DNA of 64,000 nucleotides from Pyrocephalus nanus (lineage: Eukaryota; Chordata; Aves; Passeriformes; Tyrannidae). The notes below the pieces were generated by a model, which saw nothing but the letters and a program-made list of their open reading frames with translations, had not been told where the DNA came from and ran no database searches. The stretch covers positions 3,955,501 through 4,019,500 of the forward strand of contig CM076280.1 in NCBI GenBank assembly GCA_038380795.1, given 5' to 3'. The translations under genes were made by a program, and so were the position numbers. The first letter of the stretch is position 1; every line of letters begins with the position of its first letter. Positions 25,969 to 37,596 of the stretch are shown here, in pieces.

Positions 25969-26640
25969 TTGTCAGGGGAGGGGGCAGAGGGGGCACCTAC
26001 GCCATCCAAATCCGTGCCAGCACATGCAGGGGATGCCTGGAACAGTGCAAAGGCATTCCAGACACTCCAGCCAGAGAGCTGGATTTATCCAGGGATCAAG
26101 GGGAGGCTCAGATGCCTCCAGACAAACACTCAGAGCAGGGGGAACTCGGAGGAGGAATCGAGACGTATGTGGGAATGTGAGTTCATTGGCATCACAGAGA
26201 AAAGGTGGGATGGATCCTGTGACTGGAGCATTGCAATGGAAGGTTTGAGGGTTTTTAGGAAAGACAGGTGAGGGAGATGAGGAGGGGGGGTAGCCCTCTG
26301 TGTCCCTATGTACACCTCAGAGAGCACCTTCCTGAAGGGGTTACAGGGAAGCCAGAGAGACTCTGCATCAGGAACTGGAGTGACAGGACAAGGGGGAATG
26401 GCTACAAACTGAAAGAGGGGAAATTTAGGTCAGATATCAGGAAAAAATTACTCCCTGTGAGGGTGGTGAGACACAGGAATTGATTATCCAGGGAGCTTGT
26501 GAATGCCTCATTCCTGATAGTGTTCAAGGCCAAACTGGGTAGTCTTGAGCCACCTGGTCTAGTGGGAGGTGTCCCTGCCCATGGCAGGAGGTTTTGGGAC
26601 TACATGCTCTTTAATGTCCCTTCCAACCCCTTAATATCCT
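25969..26640 (+). mobile_element. Internally deleted CR1: ORF2 5' part joined to the 3' tail
   Basis: From 25969 to 26271 an open frame of 100 codons shows the start of the CR1 ORF2 endonuclease (FIGITEKRWDGSCDWS, then a GLRVFRKDR motif). A frame change follows. From about 26340 the sequence is ordinary CR1 3' UTR (GGGGGAATGGCTACAAACTG, GGTGTCCCTGCCCATGGCAG). The middle of ORF2, including reverse transcriptase, is missing. It is a dead copy. Confidence 0.65.
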
Positions 26641-26642
26641 AT

Positions 26643-26827
26643 TGTGGTTTAAACACATAATCCAATATGTGATTTACACTTGAAATGCCTCCAAAGTATC
26701 TCCAGCCTAAGCTGCCACAATAGATTGGTTCTGCTTTCATAGCATTTGGATCCTGATCAATGATCCTCTGGGAACTGCCTTGGATCCCTTTACTCCCAGG
26801 GGCTGTGTCTCCTGGGGGTGGTTCATA
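26643..26827 (+). repeat. Direct repeat copy B
   Basis: 185-bp partner of copy A, same orientation, directly after the composite CR1. Confidence 0.8.
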
Positions 26828-27871
26828 CATATTCAATAGTGAAAACTTACCTTTTAAAGTCCTCTGTGCCTTCTACAAATGCATCTGTCATTGCTGGAAG
26901 TTTCTCTGTTGACATTATTCCTGTGCTTTTCAGGGTCTGTCTGATGATGGAGAGCTGGGGTGATGTGATGTTTTATTGTGCATCAGGAAAATAAACCTCA
27001 GACAGGAAATGGCAAATGTTTCCTTGGATGGTGGCTCGTTTGGTGCAAGTGCTTTTGGGGGATGGGGAGGGTGAGGGTACACCTCAGGCAGAGCTTGTGA
27101 AGATGAAGACAGCCTGAAATCATTGCCAGAGCTCACAGAGGATCCTGAGAGCAGCTTTACTGTCCCTTTGCTGTCCTGGGCTGTCAGTGCAGGGGCTGAA
27201 ACAACTCAGAAACAAGCAGCAGGACCCAGGGTGAGGTTTGGGAAGGGGTGGGAAGGAAAAGTGGCAGGAAAAAAACAGGCAGGAAAAGATCTGCCTGCAG
27301 GTGAATCTGACCAGCCACAGAATCTGCCCTGCAGCAGCCTCGCTGCTCCCAGAGTCACTCCTGGATGGGCCAGGTGGGGGATTTGTCACACCCCGACCCT
27401 CTGTGGGTGTTGTACCACCAGCATTCAACTCTGAGTGAGTGCCCAGTGCCCAAGACAAACCCTGCCCTCAGGTCGGGGTGGGCACAGCCCCTCCTGAGTC
27501 AGGGCAGAGCTGGGAATGAGCAGGAATGGCATCACTTTAAAGAGTGATGTCTCCAAATGTCAGCATGTTCCTGAGCAAGCTGTACATTCACTGCTTCAGA
27601 CTCCTTGGAAAACCCCCAGGCAAAATCCATCCTGAGCTCTGGAAAGTTAATAGATCATTCTTTTCAACTTGCCAAACGATTTCATTCTTTCTCTTACTCC
27701 CACAAGAGTTTCTTCTGAGAAGAGGAAGCGGGCAGGGGTGTCCCAGCGTCCTTCCACAAACAGGTTTCTGTCTGCCTGTGCTTTTGAGATGGAGAACCTC
27801 CCAGGGGCATGACCTTCCCCGAGGAGAAGCTGGCAGAGACTGCAGCTGGCACAAAGAAAATCAGCTTAGGA

Positions 27872-27995
27872 GTGTTTGGACAACGCTCTGAGGGACAGGG
27901 TGGGATTGTTGGGGTGTCTGTGCAGGGCCAGGGGTGGCACTGGATGATCCTGGTGGGTCCCCTCCAACTCAGGATATTCTCTGGCTCTATGAAAA
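27872..27995 (+). mobile_element. CR1 3' tail, second subfamily
   Basis: Sense tail: GGGATTGTTGGGGTGTCTGT, GGATGATCCTGGTGGGTCCC, ending near GGCTCTATG. Confidence 0.85.
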
Positions 27996-30283
27996 TTCCT
28001 CCTCTGTGTGTGACAAGTATTTGAAGCTCTCCAGGACTCTCTCCAGAGTTTGTCCCATCACCTTCAAAACCCCAAACCAAACAACTGAAACCCATTTACC
28101 AGACCTCTGATACAGGGATGTGACATTCTGGTTCCCTTGGGTGAAAGCAGTGATTTATGGACCACCAACCCTTCCAGCAGTGGAGTTCTACTGGTCCATC
28201 CCCTGCAGCAGCTCCCAGATTTTGGTCTTCAGGGCTGAGGTTCTTGCTCTGAGCTTTTGGGATTTTCAGGGATTAACAAGGTCTGCAGCCAAGGAGAGGG
28301 ACACCCTGGGGGATGTTCCCATCCACAATGTTAACCACCAGGAATTTGAGCTGTGGTGGTAACAGGGGATTGGGGCTGTCTGCTGGTGAAGGGCTTTGCA
28401 GCCACGTCCTCCTGCCCCTGGGAAGAGCCAGGTCTCTGATGTTTGTGTCTTGGTCTTTCTGTGGTTTCAATCAGAAATTCCACCCATGGTCTTAGCAGCT
28501 CCTGTTGATATATGTTTTAAGTGAAACTGGTACTTTCCAGGAAAAAAAAAAAAAAAGTGAGAAAATAATGTCTTTGCTGAAAAATCCATTGCTTGCACTT
28601 TCTGGGACATGGCTTTTCCCTGTGGGGGAAAGTTTTGGGAAAAACAAACAAAAAATTTATTTCAGTTTCTTTTCTGTGCTGCTCCCTTTTTCCTTTAAAA
28701 TAATCCATTCATTTTGATTCTCTGGTGAGCAATCACTAGTGAAGAACTGAGAAACAAATCTCTTCAGAGATTATTCCTTCAGAAAAAGAAAATAAACCAG
28801 GAATGATCTGAGTTTACATAGTCAGCAACACAGATCCCCATCAAACAGAGACCCATATTTGACCTGAGCAGGCACAGAATATTTTAGAATCCTGGAATAT
28901 AAATTTATCTGGAGCATAGGAGCTTCAAAAAATCATCAAGGGAAAAAGGTCCTCTCTGTTAAAAGCTGGGATTTTTGCTGATGGATGGGAGTGGAGTGTT
29001 ATTTGAGTGTTATTTCCTGGATTAGGTGTTGTAGTGATTGTTGTTCCACACGCTCATTTAGTCCTTTTGATAGGATTTGGGATGAATGGTAAAAATAGAC
29101 AGTTTCTAAGGAACTTTTAAGATGTATGAAACCAGATTATCTGGTTTATCTCACCAGTTACGTAGGAGAGGGGATGACTTGGATGTTTTTCAGCCCGAGT
29201 TTTGTTGTTTCCTCTTTATCCTTTGGTTTCCTCTCCATGTGGTTTAGTTCCAGATCCCTGGATTTACCCATTTTCCTTTGTTTTTGTGGATGGCTCAGAG
29301 AGCAACAGGAGACAAAACATACAAACTTTTACAAAATCAGCTCAAGTTAGGGATGTGAGTCATTTCTATTAAGGGACACAATAAAGAAAGCTGAACAGTG
29401 GTGTCTCAGCCTGATACAAAGCCCATTAATTAAAAATAACCAAAAGGAGTAATTTTTCCCTTCACATTTCTGAAGAATTAATGTGTGGTTATTGCACCTC
29501 AGGAGGTTGGAGTTACAAGATTTCAATGTGATATTTGAGAGCAATGGGGTGTTGATACATACAGAGCATGTTCAGAATAAATGATACATCTCATGTCAGA
29601 GCTCCAGGTGATCTGGTGGGATTGGATGGTGCCTGGGACAGCTCCTGCCCTTTTACCATGGTGGATACCCTTGGATTTAACTCAAACCAGAGAGCTTTGC
29701 TTTCTTCTGAAGTACTTAAACTGGCTTCACTTCACCTTTTAAAAGGCCCAACCTCTCAGCTGGCAGTGCTGCTAATGAAGAGCACCCTCGACAATCACAG
29801 CCCAGTGAATCTGCTGCAATGAATCATATCCTTGCTTCATTAAAATAAATCTCACACTTTGGTAAATTAAAAAAAAAAAACAACACACAACCCTTTTGAA
29901 TTATACATGGCATGTACCTCCTGGGGCAGGTTATTTGTACAGTTATCTTCTAATGTCTTTATCTTTTACAATGAGGGAGTTGCTTTGTCTGATCTCACCG
30001 AATTTGACATAAGAGGACTTGTAGGATGAGTCATCACTGTTGTGTTTTCTTATGCAAAACCATAGTTACTACAGTTTTCTTTTCAGTTTTATTAAATTTC
30101 TTTCTAAAAAATCAGCTTAAATGTGGTTTTTTTTAACTTTGTCTTTTCAATTCTTGTTCTCTTTTGAGTGACTTACCTGAACAAAATGTGTGCTGAAGTG
30201 CTTGTTGCTTATCGAGTTTTACACCCTTTAAGCTGAAATTATTTGGACCTTAAAACACACTTTATCTATATTGTAATGAAGGA

Positions 30284-30462
30284 TTAGCCCTGGCACAGAC
30301 TGCCAAGAGAAGCTGTGGCTGCTCCATCCCTGGAAGTGTCCAAGGCCAGATTGGACAGGGCTTGGAGCAACCTGGGCTGGTGGAAGGTGTCCCTGCCCAT
30401 GGCAGGGGGTGGAATGGGATAATCTTTAAGGTCCCTTCCCACCCAAACCATTCTGTGATTAT
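30284..30462 (+). mobile_element. CR1 LINE 3' end
   Basis: Sense tail ending CCATTCTGTGATTATTTTA. Confidence 0.9.
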
Positions 30463-30909
30463 TTTATCAAAGTGGAAGGAAAATATCAAGTGACTCATCA
30501 AAAATAGACCAAAATGACTCATTAAAAATCTTGGCACCAGACAAATGGATCTTACTGAGTTTGTGTAATGCTGTGACCCCGGGTTCTTTGGCACCTAAAC
30601 TCTTGGACTGTGACTGTTCCTGCTTAAAAATACTCCAGAATTTAAGTGGCTGGGTATTCTTAGAGGCTTTTTGGTTGCAATTAAGCACCTGCTTGAAGCA
30701 GGATCTCCACTGAAGTGTCCCTCTGAGTCACAGCAAACGTGGGGACACTTTCCAGGACTGAATTCCAAAACCTTGACTAGCATTCAGATAAAGTTTAAAT
30801 CATGATATCCTCATACAGACATTTTATTCTCGTTGGAGAAAACAGAAAACCTGCCAGGCACTGAGAGATCTCTTAACTTTCTGCAAACTTCACTGAAATT
30901 AATCATAGG

Positions 30910-30972
30910 ATCCCACAGAATCACAGCACCAATTAGGTCTAAAAAAACCTCTGAGGCTGTCGAGTCCCACAG
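30910..30972 (-). mobile_element. Short CR1-like tail
   Basis: CACAGAATCACAGCACCAATT then AAAAACCTCTGAGGCTGTCG, resembling an antisense CR1 tip; too short to be sure. Confidence 0.45.
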
Positions 30973-31324
30973 GAACCTGCCCTATGAAGCTGTGGTTCAT
31001 TTCCAGGGGCAGATCTGCCTCTCATCACCAGCCCATAACATTGAGAACATTGTGGTCCTTCCAGATGTCTTTACTCAGATGCCACTGCCTCAAAGCAGAG
31101 CCAGACCCAGCCGGGTGCTCCAGGAACTGCTGCTCGACCTCATCCCGCTGCTGCTGCTCTGAACTGGGGAGCAGGTGACCAGCAACCAACCTCCACTCAA
31201 TTCCAGGAGTATTTCAGCTCACAGCATATTTGAACCAGCCAAAATTCCACAAGCACTTCCCTCTCCTCAGGACCTTGGTTGGTAAAGGCCGACTTGGATC
31301 AGTGCAAACGTGTTCCTTGTACTC

Positions 31325-31518
31325 CTGGGAGGGTGGGCAGGCCCTGGCACAGATTGGGCAGAGAAGCTGTGGCTGCTCCATCCCTGGAAGTGCCCAAGGC
31401 CAGGTTGGAGGGGGCTTGGAGCAACCTGGGGCAGTGGAAGGTATCCCTGCCCGTGGCAGGGGGTGGAAGTGGATGGGCTTTAAGGTCCTTTCCAACCCAA
31501 CCCATTCTATGATTCTAC
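31325..31518 (+). mobile_element. CR1 LINE 3' end
   Basis: Sense tail from GGGAGGGTGGGCAGGCC to CATTCTATGATTCTACT. Confidence 0.92.
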
Positions 31519-32117
31519 TACAGTTCCACAGGAAAATTCCCTCTGCCCAAGCATATTTTCCAAAGGTTTCTGTGGTCCAGCATCATCCCATAAGGAATAG
31601 GTTTGTGTTTTTTAAGCTGCAGGATCAATCTGTGCCCACATTTACCTGGAGACATGTCCTGTGATCTGCCTGGAGATGATTAAAGACACTCTTGCCACCG
31701 TGCTGTGAACCAGGTGTGTTTATTCAGGAAAACACCAATATTTAAACTGCAATAATTAACATTGAGAGATTTCATTGTATATGACAGAATTATTTGGACA
31801 TTTCATGCATGTTTATTGCTAAAGCCCCCAGTGAAATATCTCACAACACAGTTGGGTTTATACATGAAAAATATACCCTTTAAATATAAAGGCTCTTCTA
31901 TACTTCACACAGTTCTGCCAGCCAGAGGCAAAAGTCCTGCTCTTCCACCACTGTCAAGCTTGAGGAACTTGGTTGAAGCCCATGGAGTTACATTCATATA
32001 AAGTATTTAAAAATTGCATAAAATTAGCATTTTTAAGCATTAAACTTATTATTCCTCTAAAGCACAAGGTGTATAAATGGCTGCTTTCAGATTATTTTGT
32101 AAGCCAGTATTACAGTC

Positions 32118-32238
32118 AAGGAATCCCACGGGATGGTTTGGGTAGGAAGGAACCTTAAAGACCACCTCATTTCACCCCCTGCCACGGGCAGGGACACCCT
32201 TCCACTGGACCAGGTTGCTCCAAGTCCCATCCAACTAC
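32118..32238 (-). mobile_element. CR1 LINE 3' fragment
   Basis: Antisense tail: GGAATCCCACGGGATGG, CCACGGGCAGGGACACCC. Confidence 0.88.
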
Positions 32239-32638
32239 ATTCACTCAAATCCTTGGAGTCAGAGCTTCCCTGGAGATCGTTCAACTGTTCAAATGGGTGT
32301 GGATTTTTTCCCCAATTCTTCCCGCTTTGCTTTCCTTCCTTTTTCCCCTTCATGTTTTATTTCCTTTTCCCGTCCACTTCTATGCAAAAATAGAGCTGGA
32401 AAAATAGAAGCAGAGAGAGGAAGGAACGGAATAATAGAAAAACAAGGAAATTGAAAATATGCAAACTGAAAGAAAGAAAAAAAGTTGAATATTTACTAAA
32501 CAGTTTCAGATGAGAAAACATTCACTTCAAAAGTGACTTCAAGTCCTGAATTCTTAATTCCAAAACGTGGCTCTCCATCAGTCAGGTCTGGACAAGTCCA
32601 AGGAATAGGTGGGAATAAAAATGACCTAAGCTGGCAAA

Positions 32639-32707
32639 TCTTATTCTTTTGTGTTCATAAATCTTATTTTTTTTGTGTCCATAATCTTTTTTTTGTGTCT
32701 ATAAATA
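32639..32707. repeat. Three imperfect copies of a T-rich unit of about 23 bp
   Basis: Units CTTATTCTTTTGTGTTCATA, CTTATTTTTTTTGTGTCCAT and CTTTTTTTTGTGTCTATA follow each other. Confidence 0.7.
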
Positions 32708-35700
32708 GTACAACTTGCTCAGGTGTCTCTTGTGTTTTATTTTATGAACATGTTCTCCTGGAGAGCTGTGGGCTCTCCCTGGGCCTCACACAGCCCCCAA
32801 GCTGGGGAGCTGTAGAAACTGTCCACAAATTACCAATCCCCACATTAAATAATCTTTTCTTTATCTCTGGATTGAAATGAAGCTGTTGGGACTGAGGAGC
32901 CGGTGACAGAGCAGCTGAGCTGTCTTTTCTGGGCAGCTATTTTGGGTGCTCTGACTCACCTGGAGGTTCCTGTTTCACACTGGCTACTAGAGGAAATTAG
33001 GGAGCCTAAATTTAGCTGCTGCTGACATGAAGGGAAATGGTATGTTAATACTGCAGGATATGTCAGCTCAGGGAAAACTGATGACTTGACTCCCTCCTCT
33101 TACAGCAGAGCCAGTGGCTGCAGGGATCCCACTGCAATTCCAGGGGGATGCTGAGAGTGGAGGGGCCAAAGGCTCTATCCCTGATGGAGATGTCGGGTTT
33201 TGGGGTCTCACAACCATCACTCTGAACACCTGAATTTCAGACTGTCCTTCACCCCAACTCTTCAAGCTCCTAAAAAAAAGAAATTGGGAATTTAAACCAC
33301 TTCAGCTGAGCCCCCTTAGCTGGGGAATGAGGAGTCCAGGTGTGGCTGCACGATGTGCTCTTCCAAAACATTTTTCCAAGCCCTGTATCCTGACATTCCA
33401 TCATACTGTCTTGAAATCGAGTCTATTATAGCTGTAAAAAGCTGAGGCTGGGAGAGGTTTGGTGGTCAGCAAGTGCAGCTCCTGCTGACACAAGTGTTGC
33501 TCACCAGAATTTGCATTTTTTTCAGTTATTCTCCCTTCAGTTCTGCCTTTGCTTCGAGGTTTTCCCTTGCTGCTCACACCAAACACAAGTTGTATCACTT
33601 CCAGTTTTTCAAGACCTGTGAGTAAGGTCCACTTGAAGCTCCCAAAAAGCAAAAGCTTCTTTTTTTTTTTTTTTTTTCATTTGGTTATTTGTGTTGAGTA
33701 GTCCCTTCCTTACTTTATCTTCAGGGCAGGGTGCTCAAAAACAGAAGAGCTGCTTGGAGATTTTTTATCTAATAAAATTATGAATAATTATATTAATTTA
33801 AGGCTAAGGATTTTGTAGGAAGCTGTTTGTTCTCCAGAGGACTCTGGGTGGATGAAAGGAGTGCAGAGTCAGGTAGTTGCCTTGCAGAAGGTCAATGCTC
33901 TATTGATCCAGGAGGGATCTTTAAATAGGGATTGCTGTGCCATTTTTAGGTAGCAGGGTTGTCCCCTGGAACAATAAGGGATTTCTCTCTAAGTGACTGT
34001 GATTTTTTTTTCTCCTTGGGCTGAAGAAAAGAAATGAAACAAAACCAGGAGTGAATGTGAAAGTCCCTCAGTGAAAATGAATCTGTGTCAGATAAGCCAT
34101 GGCCTAATTTTCAGCTCTGAGCTTTGAGGAGTTTGGGTTCAGGCCAATTTCACGGGAGGTGTCACCGTGCCTTGTGAAATCTAATTGCAATCCTGGTTTC
34201 AAAGCCTTCCCAGATCTGGAGTCTCTGATATTAAACTGGATCAGATTTTTTTGGTTTGCTGCCCCCGGGTGAGCTGGGCTGGAATTGTGTTCCATCAGCT
34301 TGGCTGCCGTTGAAGTCCCCGTTAACATTTTCTGTAGCAATTAACAGCAGCCAGAATTAAGCATTTTTCCCCGATCAACCAAGATTATAAATAACTCCTA
34401 AAAATGCCCCTCGGCCAAGCAGATATCAGCTTAAAAGTGCAACTTTCTCAGTGTCTGGGAGGGGCCAAAAAACCTCGAGAGAGAGAGAGCAGACCTGGGA
34501 GGTTGTTGCTGCTGCTCCCTGTGCCTGTTCGAGTTAGTGATGGAGCACAGGAACAGAACCCCCACATATGCTCTTCTGAGGACAAGGGGAGGAATTTTCA
34601 CAGGTTCTCCATGACTTCAGTGCTTTCATTATGCCTCCTTTCTCTGGGATGAGCCCTGTGATGGGGAACCAGAGCAGAGCTGGTTCCTCAGAGGATGCTC
34701 CTCAGCAGAGCGAGGACCCTCCTACTGCACAGGGGGGACAAATCCCACAGGGAATTGTTCCTGACATTGCTGAAGGGACACATCACTGTGGGAAGGACCA
34801 GCTTGGAATTTTTTTTTTTTTTAAACTATTTGTTAAAAATTACCCACTTCAAAAAACTTCGGGGAAAAAAAAAAAAAAAACAACAAAAGAAGGAAAAAAA
34901 GATGACAGAAAGAAGTGCCTCAGAGTATGTAAAAAACTGAGGTCTGGCTCAGGGCTTGCCTTGCTCCAGTGAAAGCTATTTAATATTCCTATAACTGCTG
35001 GGGAAATTGGCCACTATTAATGGGCTCTCTTTACGCCTCTAATTTATTCTTATTTCTCAGAGGCAGCGGAGTAGAGGGCAGATTGCTTTATCCTGTGGTA
35101 TTAAAAAGCCTGGGGCTGAGGAGCTCAGCACTGCTTTGTCAGGCTTTCCTCCATCTGGCAAAAATAATAGAATAAAAGCATCCTATGCAGAGAGCTGCTT
35201 TATTTTGTAAAGAATGCTCTTTCGATTCAAAGCCTTCAGGAAAAGCAGGGCTATGGGAGGTGGGAGCAAATTCATATTTTCATTCATTAGCTGCCTTTTC
35301 TATGCTCAGGAGCTGTGAGTCCCCACAGCCAGGCTGGCTTAAACTTCTCTGGGAATCAGTTATGTGTATCAAAGTGGAGGCAAATAGAGGTTAAAAACCC
35401 TATTTAGAGACATGAGATGATTTATAGAGTCCAGAGGGGTGAGGAGATCCCAGTGGAGGTTACAAAGTCATAGGCAGCACAAGCTGACTCTTATAAAAAT
35501 AAATTTCTTTTTGTTAAGGGAAAAAAAAAAAGAAAAAAATTTAAATCCTTGCTTTCATTTTTCTTGGATTTAGTTTTCTTTTCTTTTTCCCCCCACAACC
35601 ATTAATAACAACAGTATTTTTTTTTTGCATCATTGTTTATCAAAACAGAAAGTAGATATCTCTAGCAATGAATCATATCAGTTCCTCCTGACCTTTAGAA

Positions 35701-36429
35701 AGTGCCTTGTGTATTTTGGAGTCACCTGGTCGACGAGACAAAACCTTGTTAATATGCACCATCAGTTCCTGGTGACATAACACAAGTGACAAATTACTAC
35801 TATGAGGAATAATTTGAGTGTGTTCACACAAACTGAGCTACATCACTTGACAACATCAGCTAAGGCTGAATAACAAACCACTGGGCTTCTGAGGCCAGAA
35901 GGAAAATCCATGAGTAAATGTTTTGATGGGAAGGGTTTGCCAAGCTCCAGTCATATAACAAATGTCAGCTAGGCAAGGGGGAAAAAACTTGCATAATGGT
36001 GAATACAGACCTCAGTGAAATCTCAGAGATGAAAAGAGGAAAGAGTGAACTGATACCAGCTTTGGTAAAGTTTGGATTCCTTCCCTCCCCACACTCTAAG
36101 AACTGAATTGCAAATTTGCTGCAATTCAGGGAATAAGAGAGCCTGAGATTCCTCTTTTATCCTGTATTATCTAAACTTTCCAGTCAGCCAAAGAAGCTCA
36201 AACACCATCCATCCCCTGGGCTGCCAAATTCCACAGCTCTCATCTGAGGGTCAGTCTGAAATTTGGGCAAGTCTGGACCTTAGACTTGACTCTTGGCTTT
36301 CCAGCAAGTGTTGGAGGTGTATTTACATACCAGTGTGTCACACAGGAACTGTCAGACAGGCAGGGCAGGATTCAAGAAAAATGTATCATAATGAACTTTG
36401 CTATTTGCTGGATTTTACAACTCGGTTGT

Positions 36430-37198
36430 TACTTTAATATTTGATGTGAAAAGGTCTGAAAACCCCGGGTGAGAACAGAGCCCAAGCACTGTGCCTGTAC
36501 AAAGTCTCTGCTCCAAAGAGCTTTATATTTAAATAGGAAAGATGGATAAATAGGGAAAAGGAGGACACTTGAAGGAAATTGCACAAAGTCCACAGCAGAA
36601 CACAACACAGAAATATCCTGTAAATCCCATATTTCCTATGTCCTACCCCAGAGTTTCAGCTGCCAGCCCAAGAGTCAATGATTTCATCACCTTTGCTGTC
36701 ATCCAGTCTATCCATAAATCTACTCCAGAGTTGTGGTTGTGTGCTCATGATAAAGAAAGCCTTGATTACAAGCTTTGACTGCTATTTTTTTGGAAAGACC
36801 AGGTCAAAATACTGTTCCATTCCCCATCTCCTCAGCACAGCCTACAGTCTGTTACCCTAAAAGTCTCCATATTGCTTATTCTTCCCATAATCTGGTTGGG
36901 TTTTAACCTGTGTTTACACAGATTGGTTGGAGGAACCCTTGGCACACCCGTGGGTTGTTTTCTGGGTAGTCCAACAATCCCACCTGGAGCCAAAGCACAG
37001 GAACCTTGCCCAGCTGTGGCTCTTGCAGTGTGTTTTGGTTTTGTTTTTGTTTTTTTTTTTCTTTTTTTTCTGGGAGACTCACAAAGTTCCTTGTTTACCC
37101 TGGGGCTGGAGGTAAGACAGGACATTTCAGACCAAGGTGTTGCCAGGTAAAAGCAGGCTCCTGATGTTCAGAGCAAAGGTGGGAAGCCAGGGGGCCGC
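36430..37198 (-). other. Probable TNFSF8 3' UTR (extent uncertain)
   Basis: Sequence directly downstream of the TGA. The nearest poly(A)-signal variant I see on the minus strand is ATTAAA at 36438-36433; a canonical AATAAA first appears at 35204-35199, so the UTR may run about 0.77 or 2.0 kb. Scattered AUUUA pentamers (e.g. near 36713, 36547, 36529) are compatible with the unstable mRNAs of TNF ligands but are not clustered. A purine-rich run (T-rich on plus) lies at 37038-37070. Confidence 0.35.
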
Positions 37199-37596
37199 TC
37201 ACATCTCATCGCTGTACCTCAACACCCCGAGGACGTTCTCATTGGGCAGGGAATCCTCATTCAAGAACTGAGGGTGATTAAGTGCTACTGATATTCGGTC
37301 CTGCGCTTTCAGGTGGGTCAAATGGAGCTGGAACAAGGTCTTAAAAGCCTTTCCTTGGCAGGTTTCTGCCTTGCACCACGTGGACAACGTCTGCCTGTCC
37401 ACCCTGTCGTTCACGAGGAGCTCTATCTTGAGGTCGGTGGGGCTCTTGGAACAGTTGGGAAGGTGGAAGTTCAAGTGGCAGTAGATCAGGTAGACACCTT
37501 GTTCCTTTATCACCAGCTCTTTGCTCTTGCACTGGATGCCCTCACAAATCCCCTTCTCCACCAGGCTCAGCTTGGAGCTGTTCACTGGGCTGGACA
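37199..37596 (-). CDS. TNFSF8: TNFSF8 coding exon 4: TNF homology domain and stop
   Basis: Acceptor TTTCCTTTCCAG; the exon opens in phase 1 (G+TG = Val) and ends with TGA at 37201-37199. It encodes 131 full codons of the receptor-binding domain. Landmarks shared with human CD30L are N.SKLS near the start, ELVI....GVYLIYCHLNF, NCS, DLKIELLVN, and the ENVLGVLRYS end. Cysteines in YCHLNF, NCSK and WCKAETC lie close to human positions. This single exon carries most of the trimerisation and CD30-binding surface. Confidence 0.93.

Larger units (their letters stand above)
2901..36429. other. Intergenic region between TNFSF15 and TNFSF8
   Basis: No coding gene recognised on either strand. It carries CR1 fragments and local duplications listed separately. 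The long stretches between them (e.g. 6.9-9.4, 13.4-15.8, 23.0-25.7, 28.0-30.2, 32.7-36.4 kb) look unique and non-coding: ORFs are short, lack family resemblance and are not joined by convincing splice sites. Confidence 0.6.
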
